A DNA stretch of 64,000 bases from Lotus japonicus (GCF_012489685.1 NC_080042.1:47358066-47422065), one strand, 5' to 3'; positions 11,691-23,038 are shown, counted from the first letter of the stretch. Made by a program: numbers and translations. The notes: a model not told the origin generated them from the letters alone.

Positions 11691-12660
11691 ATCACGATAG
11701 ATTGTAGAGATGCATTTACAACAAAAGAGGTTCTTATTGCTCTCTCTTAGCCTAAATACAATTGATTTAGTTTATTAAAGAATAAGCTAATTGTGTTTGT
11801 TGTTTGCAGAGTTTCGAAAATGCTGAAGCACTTAAGATTTGGGCCAAAAAGGTGGGGCAGGATAATGGATTTGTTATTACCACTGCAAAATCTTCCTTAG
11901 AAAAGAAGAAACGTTTGATATTAGGGTGTGAACGGAGGGGTGAATACAAAGCATACAAGGAAGGGTTGCCTCCTAAGAGCTCTAGAAGCAAAAAATGTGG
12001 TTGTAAATTTGAGCTAATAGGAGTACCAAAGAAGGAACACGAAAATTGTTGGGTTGTGACGGTTAAAGAGGGTACTCATAACCATGCAAAATAGGTAGTT
12101 AAAGACCAGGTTAAGCAAAGAAATAAGGGTCATTTGAAACAGAAACAAGAACTTAAGCGGAAATTAAATTCAGCATTTGAAGCCCTGTCTTTGAAATTTA
12201 AAAATGCTGATGTCCCAACAAAGGAGATGCTCATAAAACAACTTGAAGGGCTTGCATTGATTCCTCAATGCACATCTTCTGATGAATGGATTGACAAGAG
12301 TTTATTGAAAAGACTGCCCACCATATATCATGCTTATATATGTAAGATCAGAGATGTTGATTCAGATGGGAATTGTGGATTTAGATGTGTTGCAAATTTT
12401 TTGGGAAAGGGTGATAATGGGTGGTCTGAGATTCGGGAGTTAATGATTCAGGAGATGGAAACCAGACCTGAAAAGTACAATTATATGTTTGGGGAAGAAA
12501 CTTATAATAAATTGATTGAACGTTTAACACTCCAACTAGAAGAGAAGGCAACAAAATCAAAATGGTTGTCAATGATAGACATGGGAGTCATTCTTGCTAC
12601 AACGCTACAAGTTGTCATAATCTCTAGTCGGTTAAGGGTTGTTGGACATTCTTGCCTCTT
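11625..12660 (+). pseudogene. FAR1 DNA-binding domain joined to OTU cysteine-protease domain, broken
   Basis: The exon at 11625-11729 (35 codons, ending DAFTTKE) splices in phase 0 to 11810. There the frame reads IWAKKVGQDNGFVITTAKSS...LGCERRGEYKAYK...KKCGCKFELIG...VTVKEGTHNHAK, the complete FAR1/WRKY-GCM1 zinc-binding pattern (C, C, H-x-H). A TAG at 12092-12094 interrupts it, but the same frame continues into RDVDSDGNCGFRCVANFLG and KWLSMIDMGVILATT. This is an OTU-type deubiquitinase fold with the D and C of the catalytic site visible. The His-containing end is missing, because the frame runs into a 5S-like segment at about 12664. FAR1 and OTU domains are known from plant Mutator-like transposases; here the DDE core between them is absent. 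It is likely a MULE-derived pseudogene. Confidence 0.7.
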
Positions 12661-12663
12661 GTT

Positions 12664-12830
12664 GGATGTAACATCCCGATCTGACGACTGGCCTCACGCT
12701 AACAACACGAGTCTTTTCAGCGCGCTTTGTCCTCACTTACCCGCTTCCCGGGAAAACTTCTCAGGAGGTCACCCATCCCAATATTGCTCCAAGGCAAGTA
12801 CACTTAACCATGGAGTTTTTATAATTTGGA
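12664..12830 (-). repeat. 5S rRNA-derived segment
   Basis: About 12755-12830 on the minus strand reads as the 3' half of plant 5S rRNA: an AACTCC.TGGTTAAGTG-like part, then TTGG..CAATATTGGG, then ATGGGTGACCTCCTGAGAAG, which covers the box C region. It is preceded on the plus strand by tgtaacatcccgatct, an LTR-like start. 5S-bearing LTRs are known from Cassandra TRIM elements, so this may be a piece of one. Too diverged to be a functional 5S gene. Confidence 0.55.
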
Positions 12831-12910
12831 GGAGTTTGATCTCTGTACTAGTGGCAGGGGCGAACCTACTCCAAAGATGTGATGATAAGAATTCTAATTT
12901 TCTCACATAA

Positions 12911-13885
12911 AAAGAGCTTTCTCACTAAATACATCCTCTATAAAAAAAACATGTTAATAGTAGTTTAACATATGATGTTGGGCCAATCTACACTAAACTG
13001 ATTCAAAAAAAAAAAGGATTAAACTAAAAGTTGGGCTCTTTTCCCAACCTCTCCACAAGCCCCTTTCACATTCTGACCAAAAAATTCCCCTCTCCCATTC
13101 AGACCCCCTAATTCCTTTACTAACAACACCACCACCTGTCTCTTTCCTTCCTCCCACCGTCTCAGCCTTCACGCACGACGCACCGAAGCCCTCGATGGCC
13201 ACCGACTCAGCCTTCACGCACGGTGCATCAGGTTCTCTTCGTGTTTTTCTACTACCATTCCCCTCTTCCTCTTCCTCTTCCTCTTCTTTCTTTCTCTATT
13301 TTCTTCTTCTTCATTCTTTCTCTCTTTCACTGTGATGTTATATCTATTTTAACTTTGTTCCTTATGGTTTTTTGATATAGTTGTGTTACCCACACCAGCT
13401 GTTGTGATTCTGTTTCATTGTGAAAATCAACTGATTATCTCCCTAGAGGTATGGATTTCTGGATGCATGTACAATTGGGTTGAATTTAATTGTTAACTGT
13501 TCTTCTCATGCTTAATGCCTTTTCTCCCTTTTTAATGGAAAGTACTAGTTAGCTTAATGAGGGTGTTAATGTTTTTTTCTTTGTTAAAGTATTGATTCCT
13601 GAAATCAGCACTTGAATTGAAATTTTGTATGTGTTTCTTTGAGGAAATGGAGTCATGTGTTTACTAGCTTTCACGTAGATTGGTATAACAGTGGTTATGA
13701 AAAAATTGTGATTCTGATGCAAATTTCACTATCAGAACATTCCATGGACTCCTTTAATGTTAGATATTACACAAATATGTTGAATATATTCCCACCCCAA
13801 TACCTTCAAGCTCTGCAATAACATTGCCTTTGATGGCTTCAAGGGATGTTAGATGGCACAACACTTCCATAAAAAGCTTGAAGAC
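12911..13885. other. Non-coding, gene-start-like composition
   Basis: Holds C/T-rich DNA at 13020-13330 with a local duplication of ctcagccttcacgcacg (about 13162 and 13205). It resembles the leader of a plant gene, but no continuous coding sequence follows. Confidence 0.35.
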
Positions 13886-14488
13886 CTACTCTTTTTTTCC
13901 CATTATTGAACTTGAACCATCATCGCAAGACTGTTTTCGATCTGACGGGAGAGACGGCATTGTTGCTTCAATGGATGATTTATGTTTAGCAACAATGCCG
14001 CCAGATATGTCTAGTCGACCTACATCAAAAGCTATAGATTTTGACTGCAGTATCTCATAGAGTGTCCCTGGGGAAGAATCACCTTTTTTTATACACACAC
14101 TTTAGTTAGTTCGGTCTGCATAGATAAATCAACTTCTGAAGACTAATACTAAATCTCAGAGAAAGGAATACCCAGAATTGAAAGAATAGCAGTGTGTGCC
14201 GCTAATTGCTCAGCATCTTTTTTATTTCTAGTCTCGTAAGTAGGCATTCCTTTCTTCCTCATAGCAGCATATTCATACAAGATGCTATTAGAAAATCGAG
14301 TACCCTAAAAGACAATCACAATAACAACATAAAACCAGGCAAAATGGGGTCTTATAAATAAGAGCGGGGGATTGTATTGCAACAAACCTCCAAAACGGGA
14401 GAGCATCCTTCATGTCTACATCTTGAGGCATTTTGTTCAGCATAACTTGCTTGCAGTGCTTCCAAAGCAATTCTGGAGACATGTTCAT
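13886..14488 (-). pseudogene. Possible dsRNA-binding-domain gene fragment
   Basis: On the minus strand, exon-like 14488-14390 (MNMSPELLWKHCKQVMLNKM...) is followed, after an intron-like stretch, by 14308-14150. That piece reads RFSNSILYEYAAMRKKGMP...NKKDAEQLAAHTAILSILG and then a stop. The NKKDAEQLAAHTAILSIL part resembles helix 2 of a double-stranded-RNA-binding motif. The beta strands that should precede it are missing. A further open frame at 14098-13886 has no recognised domain. The splice phases do not fit cleanly, so it is probably a degraded fragment. Confidence 0.35.
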
Positions 14489-14673
14489 TGCCTTCTTAGT
14501 TATTAGGGTTTGGAATGTTGGAGGAAGTAATTAGGAACTTTTAACAGATGTGAGGATTGAATTGCTACATTATTTTAAGCAACACAAGCCTTCTTGTCTC
14601 ATTACAGAATTCTGATTGCAACTTTTAATAATGTGTATTTTTATTGAGATTTTGATTTTTTTGTATTTGACAG

Positions 14674-16465
14674 GTTTGTTGTTTATTGAGAGAGCTAGTT
14701 ATGGGTAAATCTTCTGATATGCACATGAATAAACTGTGTGAATGGTCTATGCATGAGAGAGTGGCCAAAAAAATTGAAATGACCTGTTTTTCTCAGTTTC
14801 TTAAGGTTAAAGAGTGCTTTTCCAAAGGTAACTTCCATTTACCATTGTGTCCCCTAGAAGCTCTCTTGGAGGTTTATGATAAAGAAAAATGTTGCTTTCG
14901 ACTTGGAAAAGAGGTTAAGGATTTTCTTTTAGATATGAGATTAGAAGATATCTACTTCATCACTGGACTTCCCATAGATGGGATCCAGGTGAGCTATTAT
15001 CTCATATTTTTTTTGCATTTTGCAATTTTTTATTATATGAATATGAGCCTGAAGACATTAATACAATTTGATATTGATATGATTGTGGCAGGTGTCTGGA
15101 TATGTTACTTATGAGGCTGTGGACTTAGTCATGAAGCATTTAAATTTGAAGGATTATCAAGCAAGAGATTTGCTCAGAAAAGGTACAGGCAAGGGTGCAA
15201 TCAGTATAAATAAATTGCCTTTATACTTTAAGGAATTGCCCAGTGATGCTTCTGATTCTGATGTGGAGGCCCATGCAAAGGCTTTCATTATGTACCTGTT
15301 CGGAACAACACTTCTTCCCAATCGGAAAAGGACTATTATGCCAGACTTTTTGGAGTTCTTAGATTTACAAAAAATTAATAAATATGCTTGGGGAGCAGTT
15401 GTTCTTGCACACATAAAAAATGCTTTGGGTAATGACAAAAAAAGTATTTATTGTTTCACATGGGGCCTGATAGTAAGTTGTTTTAGATTTTTAGATTGTC
15501 ATTTCAATTTATATGAATCATATTATTTAATAACTCTTGTACTTTATTTCTTTCTTATAGGTATTTGCATTAGAGCGGTTCCCCTTCATAAGGAACGCAT
15601 TTGTTTTACCACCTATACAACCCGTGTTTTTGACCTGGATAGATGTGGTGTACACATACTTCAAAAACAAACACAAAAAAACAAAAGTGGAAGATTACAT
15701 TAAATTGTTTTCCCGGATGAAGGAGGAGGATGTAAGTTTCATTTTAATTTTTATTACCCTTATTATCATTATCTGTTCCATATTATCTAACATAGTCAAT
15801 TTTTATGTTTGCCAGGTTACTTGGAACCCATATGGGAGGTTGGCGCTCTCTCAGGATGATGTGAATCAGTTGCGTGTGAAGTATGTCATGGTGCCTATCA
15901 TTTGCTACCAAACTGTTAGTTTGAATCGTCCCGACATATGCTTTAAACAACTGGATTTGGAGGTTGTCAATGTTTTTGCTATTCGAAAGATGAACATTAT
16001 TCAGCCTAACAAATACAAAGATATTAATTGGTGTTTATATGAGGGTCCTAGGAAAGCATATAATTATCCAGAGTTAAATGGTATGTGGACAAATAGGTTT
16101 TCCTACCTTGTCACAAATCTTCCTAATGGGTCCTTTGAAAGAAGCAGCAGCATTGATGATGATACACATCTTATTAAATATAGGAAGACTGCTATAAACA
16201 GGAAGAGGAAGAGACCTGAATATGAATATCAGGTGATTTTAATTGTTACAGCTTCAATTACTTATGCCAATTTCTATTTTCCTTACAAGTTTGTAATTGG
16301 AAGGATGATGAGGATGATGAGAGCGAGCGTCACACCCTCACTATGCCACTCGAAAGTGAGGATGATGGTAATATGATAGGGACAGTGCTGAAACTCGTGA
16401 TGATTCACCTCTTATTAATTATATTGATTATAGGAGCACTTCCCTACAGGAGAAGAACAGCATAG
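14674..16465 (+). CDS. Plant mobile domain (PMD) protein, multi-exon
   Basis: Exons 14674-14988, 15092-15472, 15561-15731 and 15816-16232 all join in phase 0 with GT-AG borders, giving about 415 codons with no internal stop. A further acidic exon probably starts at 16304 (DDEDDESERH). Diagnostic parts are LEDIYFITGLPIDG and VSGYVTYE in exons 1-2, YAWGAVVLAHIKNAL and YCFTWG in exon 2, and TWNPYGRL in exon 4. These fit the plant mobile domain (aminotransferase-like PMD) found in MAIN/MAIL proteins and in many plant transposons. The start is uncertain: the first ATG in frame is 14701, but the exon opens at an acceptor and an upstream exon may exist. The 3' end is unclear because the frame shifts near 16375 and copia gag begins at about 16465. 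It may be transposon-borne cargo rather than a host gene. Confidence 0.55.
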
Positions 16466-16663
16466 AAGTACAATTACTACAATTGTCACAAGTATGGACA
16501 TTATTCCTATGAATTCTATGCAGAGAAAGGCAAGCAGAAGAAATCCTATGATAAGGAGGCTCATAATCTGATTCAGAACCTTTGAACCTCATGGTGACAA
16601 ACTTTGCAGAGAGCATTAACTTTGAGTCATGGTATCTGGACTCAGGCTGTTCTAGAGTTTTAA
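16465..16663 (+). pseudogene. Copia gag zinc knuckle and protease start
   Basis: The frame reads YNYYNCHKYGHYSYEFYAEK, a copia CCHC knuckle in which the first and last Cys are replaced by Tyr and Phe. After a stop, a shifted frame gives ESWYLDSGCS, the aspartic-protease active-site motif DSG. This is the expected order Gag-Pro in Ty1/copia. Pro and the N-terminal integrase are then lost up to 20199. Confidence 0.7.
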
Positions 16664-16930
16664 TCCTTGTTGTATCAAGTCGAAATGTTGTCAAGTCCAC
16701 GTTGACTTGAGGATTGTTCTCAAGTCACCAGAGACTAAGAGGCAACTTCAGGTATTCAGACTTGTATGTAAATTGTATATAAATAGTAGGGTTCTTTTAT
16801 GAATAAAATCAGAATTTCCCCTACTAGTGTTGAGAAACAGATTTCAGATATTTTCTATGTCTTTCTCTGCATTTCTCTACTTTCTTCAAAAAGGAAGTAA
16901 AGGTGACAATTAGGTGGGAAAGAAAATTCT
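16664..16930. repeat. LTR-like promoter segment
   Basis: A block with TATATAAATA at about 16776, followed by 'gggttcttttatgaataaaatcag', has the look of an LTR promoter and RNA end. The boundaries are not defined and no duplicate copy was found in the window. Confidence 0.3.
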
Positions 16931-17290
16931 TCTCATGGAGCTTGTGTAGAAGAAGTCGCCGCCGCAGGCACCTCAGCCCGTGGCGGTGGCAGTGGTGTAG
17001 GTGGCGGTGAAGCGGCCATGAATCTGGTTTGGTGGAAAGAAAAAGCTCTAGATACCATGTAGAACTAAGAGAAGGTGAGAGAGAGAGAAAGAAAACTGTA
17101 ATCTGTTACTATTTCTGTTAGGAAAAGGTAACTGACACAATAACAGCCAGGGCTTATATAGCAACCTGGAGTGCCAGGTAAGCACAACTAATAGTACAAG
17201 CTGAACTATACTATCACATATCACAAGTGTTTACTACTACACTTCGTATACTACTCTATTGGATTAAATCCTTGTTGAATGTAATAGTCC
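16931..17290 (-). mobile_element. Truncated copia element: LTR, primer-binding site, gag start
   Basis: On the minus strand: an LTR with TATA-like GCTATATAAGCCC and an end in TTCTACA at 17057, then TGGTATCTAGAGC (17056-17044). The latter is one insertion away from the plant initiator-tRNA primer site TGGTATCAGAGC. It is followed by an ATG with frame MAASPPPTPLPPPRAEVPAA up to about 16935. This is the classical order LTR, PBS, Gag start. Everything downstream is missing. Confidence 0.6.
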
Positions 17291-17756
17291 TGATTGTCAA
17301 TCTATTTTGTTCTTTGTGTTACTCTGTTGTATTGTAATGTCAATAGTTTCTTGTTGGATTTTATGAATTGTTTTTCTGATAAATAATGTTAACAGGTGAA
17401 GAAAATGATTATACATGGAGTCAAAAAGTTGAAAAACTCTACATGTTCTAGCGGTTGGACAACTACCTTAAATTACACCTCATTAAATTGGATTGAACTT
17501 TTCACTTCTTGGCTCACATTTTATGCTAATCTATAGATGCAATTCGAGAAGTGTTAGGACCTGAGTCGGGTTTTCGGATTTTGGAATTGGGACATCCCCT
17601 TCTAGAAAGTTTGGAGGAGAGGCTTGTTTAAAGGTATTGGAACAATATGTTTCTCATTGTGATTGTGTCTTAATTTTCAATGTGAGATTTGTTTGCTTCA
17701 AGTTGTTCTCTCATTTTTATATTTTATACGTTTAACCACAATTCTTGTATGTGCAG

Positions 17757-19563
17757 TTGAAGAAGAAACTTCTTATTCTTGATATAAATGGGGTCCTTGC
17801 AGACGTAGTATTTGACTATGAATCTAAGCATAGAAAAATTCGACCAGACGAAACATTTCAAAATCAGAAGTCTCAAAATAAATAGTCTCAAAATGTGGAC
17901 AAAAAAACATTTAGTGTTCAAGAGAAAGTATTATCTTGAGTTTTTGAAGTTCTGTTTTGAAAACTTTGTAGTGGCTATTTGGTCCTCCAAAAAAAGGTAC
18001 TTCATTCATCTATAATTTCCATTTTATTAAATTATAGTGTTCAGTTTGTCCCATTTTTCTGTCAGAGGACATTTATGTGCATTGTAGAAACTTATATCCA
18101 TAATTTCTATTTTGTAGAGCCAATTGTAAGAAGTTGGTTGATATTTTATTTGGAGATATGAAAGAGAAGTTACTTTTCATTTGGGTGAGAACTCTTATAT
18201 TTCACTCTTATATTTCATTATTCCTAGCTTACGCACTCTTCCATTAGGTCTCTCTCTCAGCAGCCCTCTTAATGGGTTTTTCCTCTTGGTTCCACGTCTT
18301 AGTGTTTCAATAATTTAGAACTCAATTTATGTGCTCTAGTCTAGATTGATAGGAATAAGAGATAAGAGAGGGAAGAGTTGAGAGAAACTGAGAATTGGGA
18401 TTAGGAATGAGAGAGAAATTCGGTTACAATCAACAACATTTGGCTTATTTATATCCCTTGAATGAACTCAAGTCATAGTGGACTTGAGCTCTATGTTGGA
18501 TTTAGTCTTGTGTCACATTCTAAGGAATTTTTTTTTTGATAACACATTCTAAGAATTACTTTTGCAGGATGGTTCTCACTGTACAACAACAACATTTGAT
18601 CTACCTACTCAACACAATAAAAAAATTGTGTTTAAGGATTTGAATAAAGTTTGGGATGAGTATGCAAATTTGATGTTGAAAACACTTTGCTGGTTGACGA
18701 TTCTCCATATAAGGCATTGCTTAATTCTGTAAGTCAATTAACATATTAGAATGAGATGTTACTATTGTATTTATTTCTAGGCTAACTCAATTTCTGAATG
18801 TTTTTTGTAATCATTTTAGCCACACACAACATTCTTCCTTCATACATGTAAGTCTTGGAAGAGAGATGACAATTCATTAGGCAAGCTACATACCCTTACA
18901 TCTTGTTCAAAATTTCCTTAATCCTCTATATTGAAAACTAAAACTGTTGTTATTATTTAATTCAATGCAGGGGAGGGTGGACAGCTAATGATGTTTTTGG
19001 ATGAATTGGTGAATGTTGTGGATGTAAGGGAGTATGTTAAGACTATCTCATTTGGCCAACCAAATATCAATGAGCAAGATAAATATTGGGGGTGCTATAA
19101 GAATGTTGTTTATGAGGTTATGAATAAGACAGGAGCGGAGGAATCCTCTGAGTCCAAGTCAGCTGCTGAAGTTTCCAATGGTGAAGACCCACAACAACAA
19201 CAACTGGGTTTTGAGCCTTCTACCCTTGCTCATAGTCAGTGGTCAGATCTCAATCACGCAACGGAGGACACACTTGATGATGGATCCAAAAATGTGAATG
19301 AAGAGAAAAGGAGTGGTAGAACTCCTCACTACCCTTTGACAGATTGTGAATATTATGTGAAGAATGGGCGGTGCAAGTTTGGATCCAGTTGTTTGTTTAA
19401 GCACCCCATTAAGGAGAATCCAGGAGAACCAACAGAAATATGTAAGAATTATCAAAGGTTTGGGGTTTGCAAGTATAGAAAAGCTTGTAGGTATATCCAC
19501 ACAAGAGGAAAGAGTTCTGAGAGGAGCTTGAACAACATGTCAGTTGAAGAAAATTATTCTTGA
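17757..19563 (+). pseudogene. FCP1/SCP-type phosphatase fused to two CCCH zinc fingers, broken
   Basis: Exons with good borders are 17757-17996, about 18117-18184, 18568-18728, 18820-18880 and 18971-19563. They spell an FCP1-homology (NLI-interacting, HAD superfamily) domain: KKKLLILDINGVLADVV; FKRKYYLEFLKFCFENFVVAIWSS; DILFGDMKEKLLFIW; DGSHC..VFKDLNKVWD; LLVDDSPYKALLN; and FLDELVNVVDVREYV. The last exon adds two CCCH fingers, CEYYVKNGRCKFGSSCLFKH and CKNYQRFGVCKYRKACRYIH (both C-x8-C-x5-C-x3-H). The nucleophile motif is DIN rather than DxDx(T/V), as in the plant C1271.03c-like subfamily. A TAG and frameshift in exon 1 and a frameshift in exon 3 make it a pseudogene, although the final exon is open for 191 codons. 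A 5' exon may be missing. Confidence 0.7.
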
Positions 19564-19929
19564 TGGTTTTGAGAACTCAATTATTACTTTTCCGCTGCAT
19601 GAATATGATGGTTAAAATGAATGATTGAGATTATGTGATTGCTTCAATCTAGAAATATTAATGTTCATGTTTGAATGTGTTTGGGTTTAATTCTTTATGC
19701 ATGAATGAATGATGCTTGAAATTATTCTTAAATGCTTACATCATAAGAATGCATTATTACTTATGATTTGATTGCATGATGATACGATAAATGTTGATTG
19801 AGGTTTACATTTGTAACTTATTGTATGTGAATTATCTTATGCATTTTTATGAGTTTTGAACATGGCTGAATTGATTGTGAATGGAAAAATTGCGTAAGCC
19901 ATACCTTTAAGTATATTATTTGCGAGTGG

Positions 19930-20165
19930 AAAGTTCAAAACTAAATGTTGGCTTGCTGGTTGAAATTGGCTATAAGCTGAAAGGAAGTGTGGGTTCGATC
20001 CAGATCGACACCTTTTTGTTTTGGTTTTTTAAAGTTTAAATTTCAGATTTTAAAATGAAAAAATGAAAAAGGAAGATGTGGGATTCGAACCTGAGCCAAC
20101 TTGGATTATGTAAAGCAATATAACCATTGAACTGACCGTCATACATGGACATAAATTTGATATCG
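19930..20165. repeat. Remnant of a second LTR with paired tRNA-like modules
   Basis: On the plus strand there is an A-box-like TGGTTGAAATTGG (19957-19969) and a B box GGGTTCGATCC (19991-20001). On the minus strand the B box is the complement of GGATTCGAAC (20081-20090) and the A-box-like part is the complement of 20124-20137. A T-rich and an A-rich stretch separate them. The layout is the same as in the copia LTRs at 8938 and 23039, although the sequence is strongly diverged. Confidence 0.45.
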
Positions 20166-20198
20166 AAAATATATATTTTATACATATTTTCGAAATAG

Positions 20199-22489
20199 AT
20201 GTTCAAATTTCATCAATTTTATGTATATTATGATGAAAGTAAAATAAATGTGTTTCACTTGTATTATGTGAAATTAATGAATTATCAAAATATTTGTATC
20301 ACCATGAAACTTTCATTAAATGTTTTAGAAAGTGATAGAGGAGGAAAGTTTTATCACCATGATTATTTTGAGTCCACTAGTATTGTGCATCAAACACTTG
20401 CACCATATTCCCCACAACAAAACGGAATAGCATGAAGGAAAAATAGGGTATTTCCTATTCTGGTTTATCTAAAGGATATTGGGGGGAAGCCATGGTAAAT
20501 GCATGTCATATATTAAATAGAGTTTCTAATAAAAGGAACAATATGACCCCATATAAACTCTGGAACAAAAGAAAACCCAACCTTAATTATTTAAAAGTTT
20601 GGGGTTGTAGAGCAATTGTAAAGGTTCATGAACCAAAAAGAAAGAAATTGGGTGAAAGAGGAGTTGAATGTGTATTTCTTGTCTATGCTGAAAATAGCAA
20701 AGCATATAGATTTATGATTGTTGAATCAAATGATTCATATCCCATTAATATGGTGATTGAGTCAAGAGATACAATTTTTCAAGAAAATAGATTTACTTCA
20801 ATTCAAAAACCCAAAGACATTGTTCATTCTAATGTACAAAGTCTAGAAAGCAATGTATCTATTGAAGATGCCCTGGAAAGTTTAGAACCTATAAGAAGTA
20901 AAAGAATCTGTAAAGTGAAAGAGTATGGATCAGACTTCTTTATGTTCCTTGTTGAAGGAACTAATGATTTCATAAATAGTTATGGACCAATTTGCTATAA
21001 TTTAGAGAGTTATCCAGAAATGGACTCAATTATGGGAAATAAAACTTGGAAACTAGTAGATTTTCCTCCAAGGTCTAAACCAATAGGTTGTAAATGGATC
21101 TTTAAAAGGAAAATGATAGTTGATAGTACCATTGGTAAATTTAAGGCTAGACTTGTTGCTAAAATATTTACACAAAAGGAAGGTATTGATTATTTTGATA
21201 CCTATGCACATGTTGCAAGAATTGCATCAATTAGAGTGTTGTTGGCACCAGCTTCTGTTTTATAAGTTTATAATCCATCAAATGGATGTTAAGTCAATTT
21301 TCCTAAATGGAGAGTTGGATGAAAAGGTGTATATGAAACAACATGAAGAGTTTGTTATCAAAGGTCAGAATATAAAGTGTGTAAATTGACTAAGTTGTTA
21401 TATGGGTTAAAACAAGCACCCAAACAATGACACCAAAAGTTTGATCAAGTTGTGCTTGATAATGGATATAAAATAAATGAATCTGACAAATGTGTTTATA
21501 ATAAATTTCAGAATGGAAAAGGTGTTATGATTTTTTTATATGTGGATGATATGTTAATATTTGACACTGATTTAAATGAGATAGAAAAGACTAAATCTTT
21601 CCTATCCAATAGTTTTGATATGATTTTAGGTGAAGTAGATGTGATTTTAGGAAATTAAATCACAAGAGATGGTGAGAGTATTGGTTTATCCCAATCTCTT
21701 TATATTGAGAAAGTGCTTAATAAATTTAATTATTTTGATTGCATATCAGTTTCTACCCCTTTTGATCAAAATACTAATTTACAACCACATAAGGGGTGTC
21801 ATGTAGCACAACTTGATTATTCAAAGGAAATCAGACGATTAATGTATGCCATGACCTGTACTAGACCTGATATAGCATATGTTGTTGGTAGGTTAAGTCG
21901 GTATACATGTAATTCAAGTAAAGACCATTGGCATGTTGTTAATAGAGTATTGAAATACTTGAAAGGGACAATTAATTATAGTTTGACCTATAATGGTTAT
22001 CCTTCAATTTTGGAAGGATATACAGATGCTAGTTGGGTAACTTATGCAGAAGATCATGCTTCCACTAGGGGATGGATCTTCAACCTTGGTGGATGTGCGT
22101 TTTCTTGGGGTTAAAATAAACAAACTTGCATTGCCGACTCCACCATGGCTGCAGAATTTATTGCTCTTGCTGCATGTAGTAAAGAAACTGTATGACTAAG
22201 AAATTTATTGTATGAGATACTTATTTGGCCAAAACTTATGAGACAAGTATCCATACATTGTGATAGTCAGTGCACACTATCAAAAGCATACAGCCAAGTA
22301 TATAATGAAAAATCCAGACATATTAATTTAAGACATAGCTATGTGAAGGATTTAATTTCAAATGGAGTAATCTCCATAGTGTTCGTAAGAACTGAAAAGA
22401 ATCTTGCAGATCCTTTGACGAAAGGTCTGAAAAAGGAAATGGTGTTGAAGACATCATTAGGGATGGGTATCAAGCCCATATCAAATTGA
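20199..22489 (+). pseudogene. Copia pol remnant: integrase end, reverse transcriptase, RNase H
   Basis: 20199-20500 holds the integrase second Asp (SDRGGKFY) and APYSPQQNGIA, with a stop replacing the catalytic Glu region. 20492-21265 gives HILNRVSNKR..NMTPYKLWN..KVWGC and the RT start KWIFKRK..KARLVAK. 21280-21389 gives MDVKSIFLNGELDEKVYM. 21452-21658 has the intact catalytic FLYVDDMLIF. 21713-22114 carries YAMTCTRPDIAYVVGRLSRY, LKYLKGT and RNase H GYTDASW. 22120-22489 ends with HINLRHSYVKDLI and NLADPLTKGL. Stops and frameshifts separate these pieces. The order (IN before RT) is diagnostic of Ty1/copia. Confidence 0.9.
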
Positions 22490-23038
22490 TCACCATTAGT
22501 GGAAACTCAACTCACACTTAGGTAAAATTAAGTGTTGAGTTCAATGATTAAAGTACACTATAAGAGTGATTGCAAGTACTTAATTCTCGATACTTCCCAA
22601 AGAGTAGAAGTACTTGGACCATAAGGATAAAGTGTTAGGATGAAGTTTTTCTTCTTAATAACATATAACATATTTTTGTTGAAATGCATAATTATGGGTG
22701 CATTTCTGATATAGTCTACCTATATGAGAATGAAGTGGTGCCGCTTCATGGAGTTAAAGAGCTTGACTCTTAAATTCTCATGAAAAGGATATGTGACACA
22801 AGGCCTTATTGAATGTGTCAAATTTAAAATTCTTTTGATAATATCGAGATTTCATATGTCAGTTATGCACACTTGTTCCATTGAATAGTTGGTTCAAAGC
22901 TTGTCTACCGATCTCTATTTGGGATAAGTGGAACCCATTTCTTACTAAGTAATAGTTCAAATCGTAAGATACCATTATCTGAAACCATGATATTCTCAGA
23001 AATATGGATTTAGTTATATTTTGTAAATGGTGGGGGAT
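22490..23038 (+). other. Copia 3' untranslated region and polypurine tract
   Basis: No coding potential. AATGGTGGGGGAT immediately before the 3' LTR (about 23026-23038) is a good polypurine tract for plus-strand priming. Confidence 0.7.

Noticed and set aside
13824..14060. Plus-strand 78-codon frame
   Set aside because: Overlaps a minus-strand exon-like piece and has no domain or homologous pattern; both strands open by chance is more likely.
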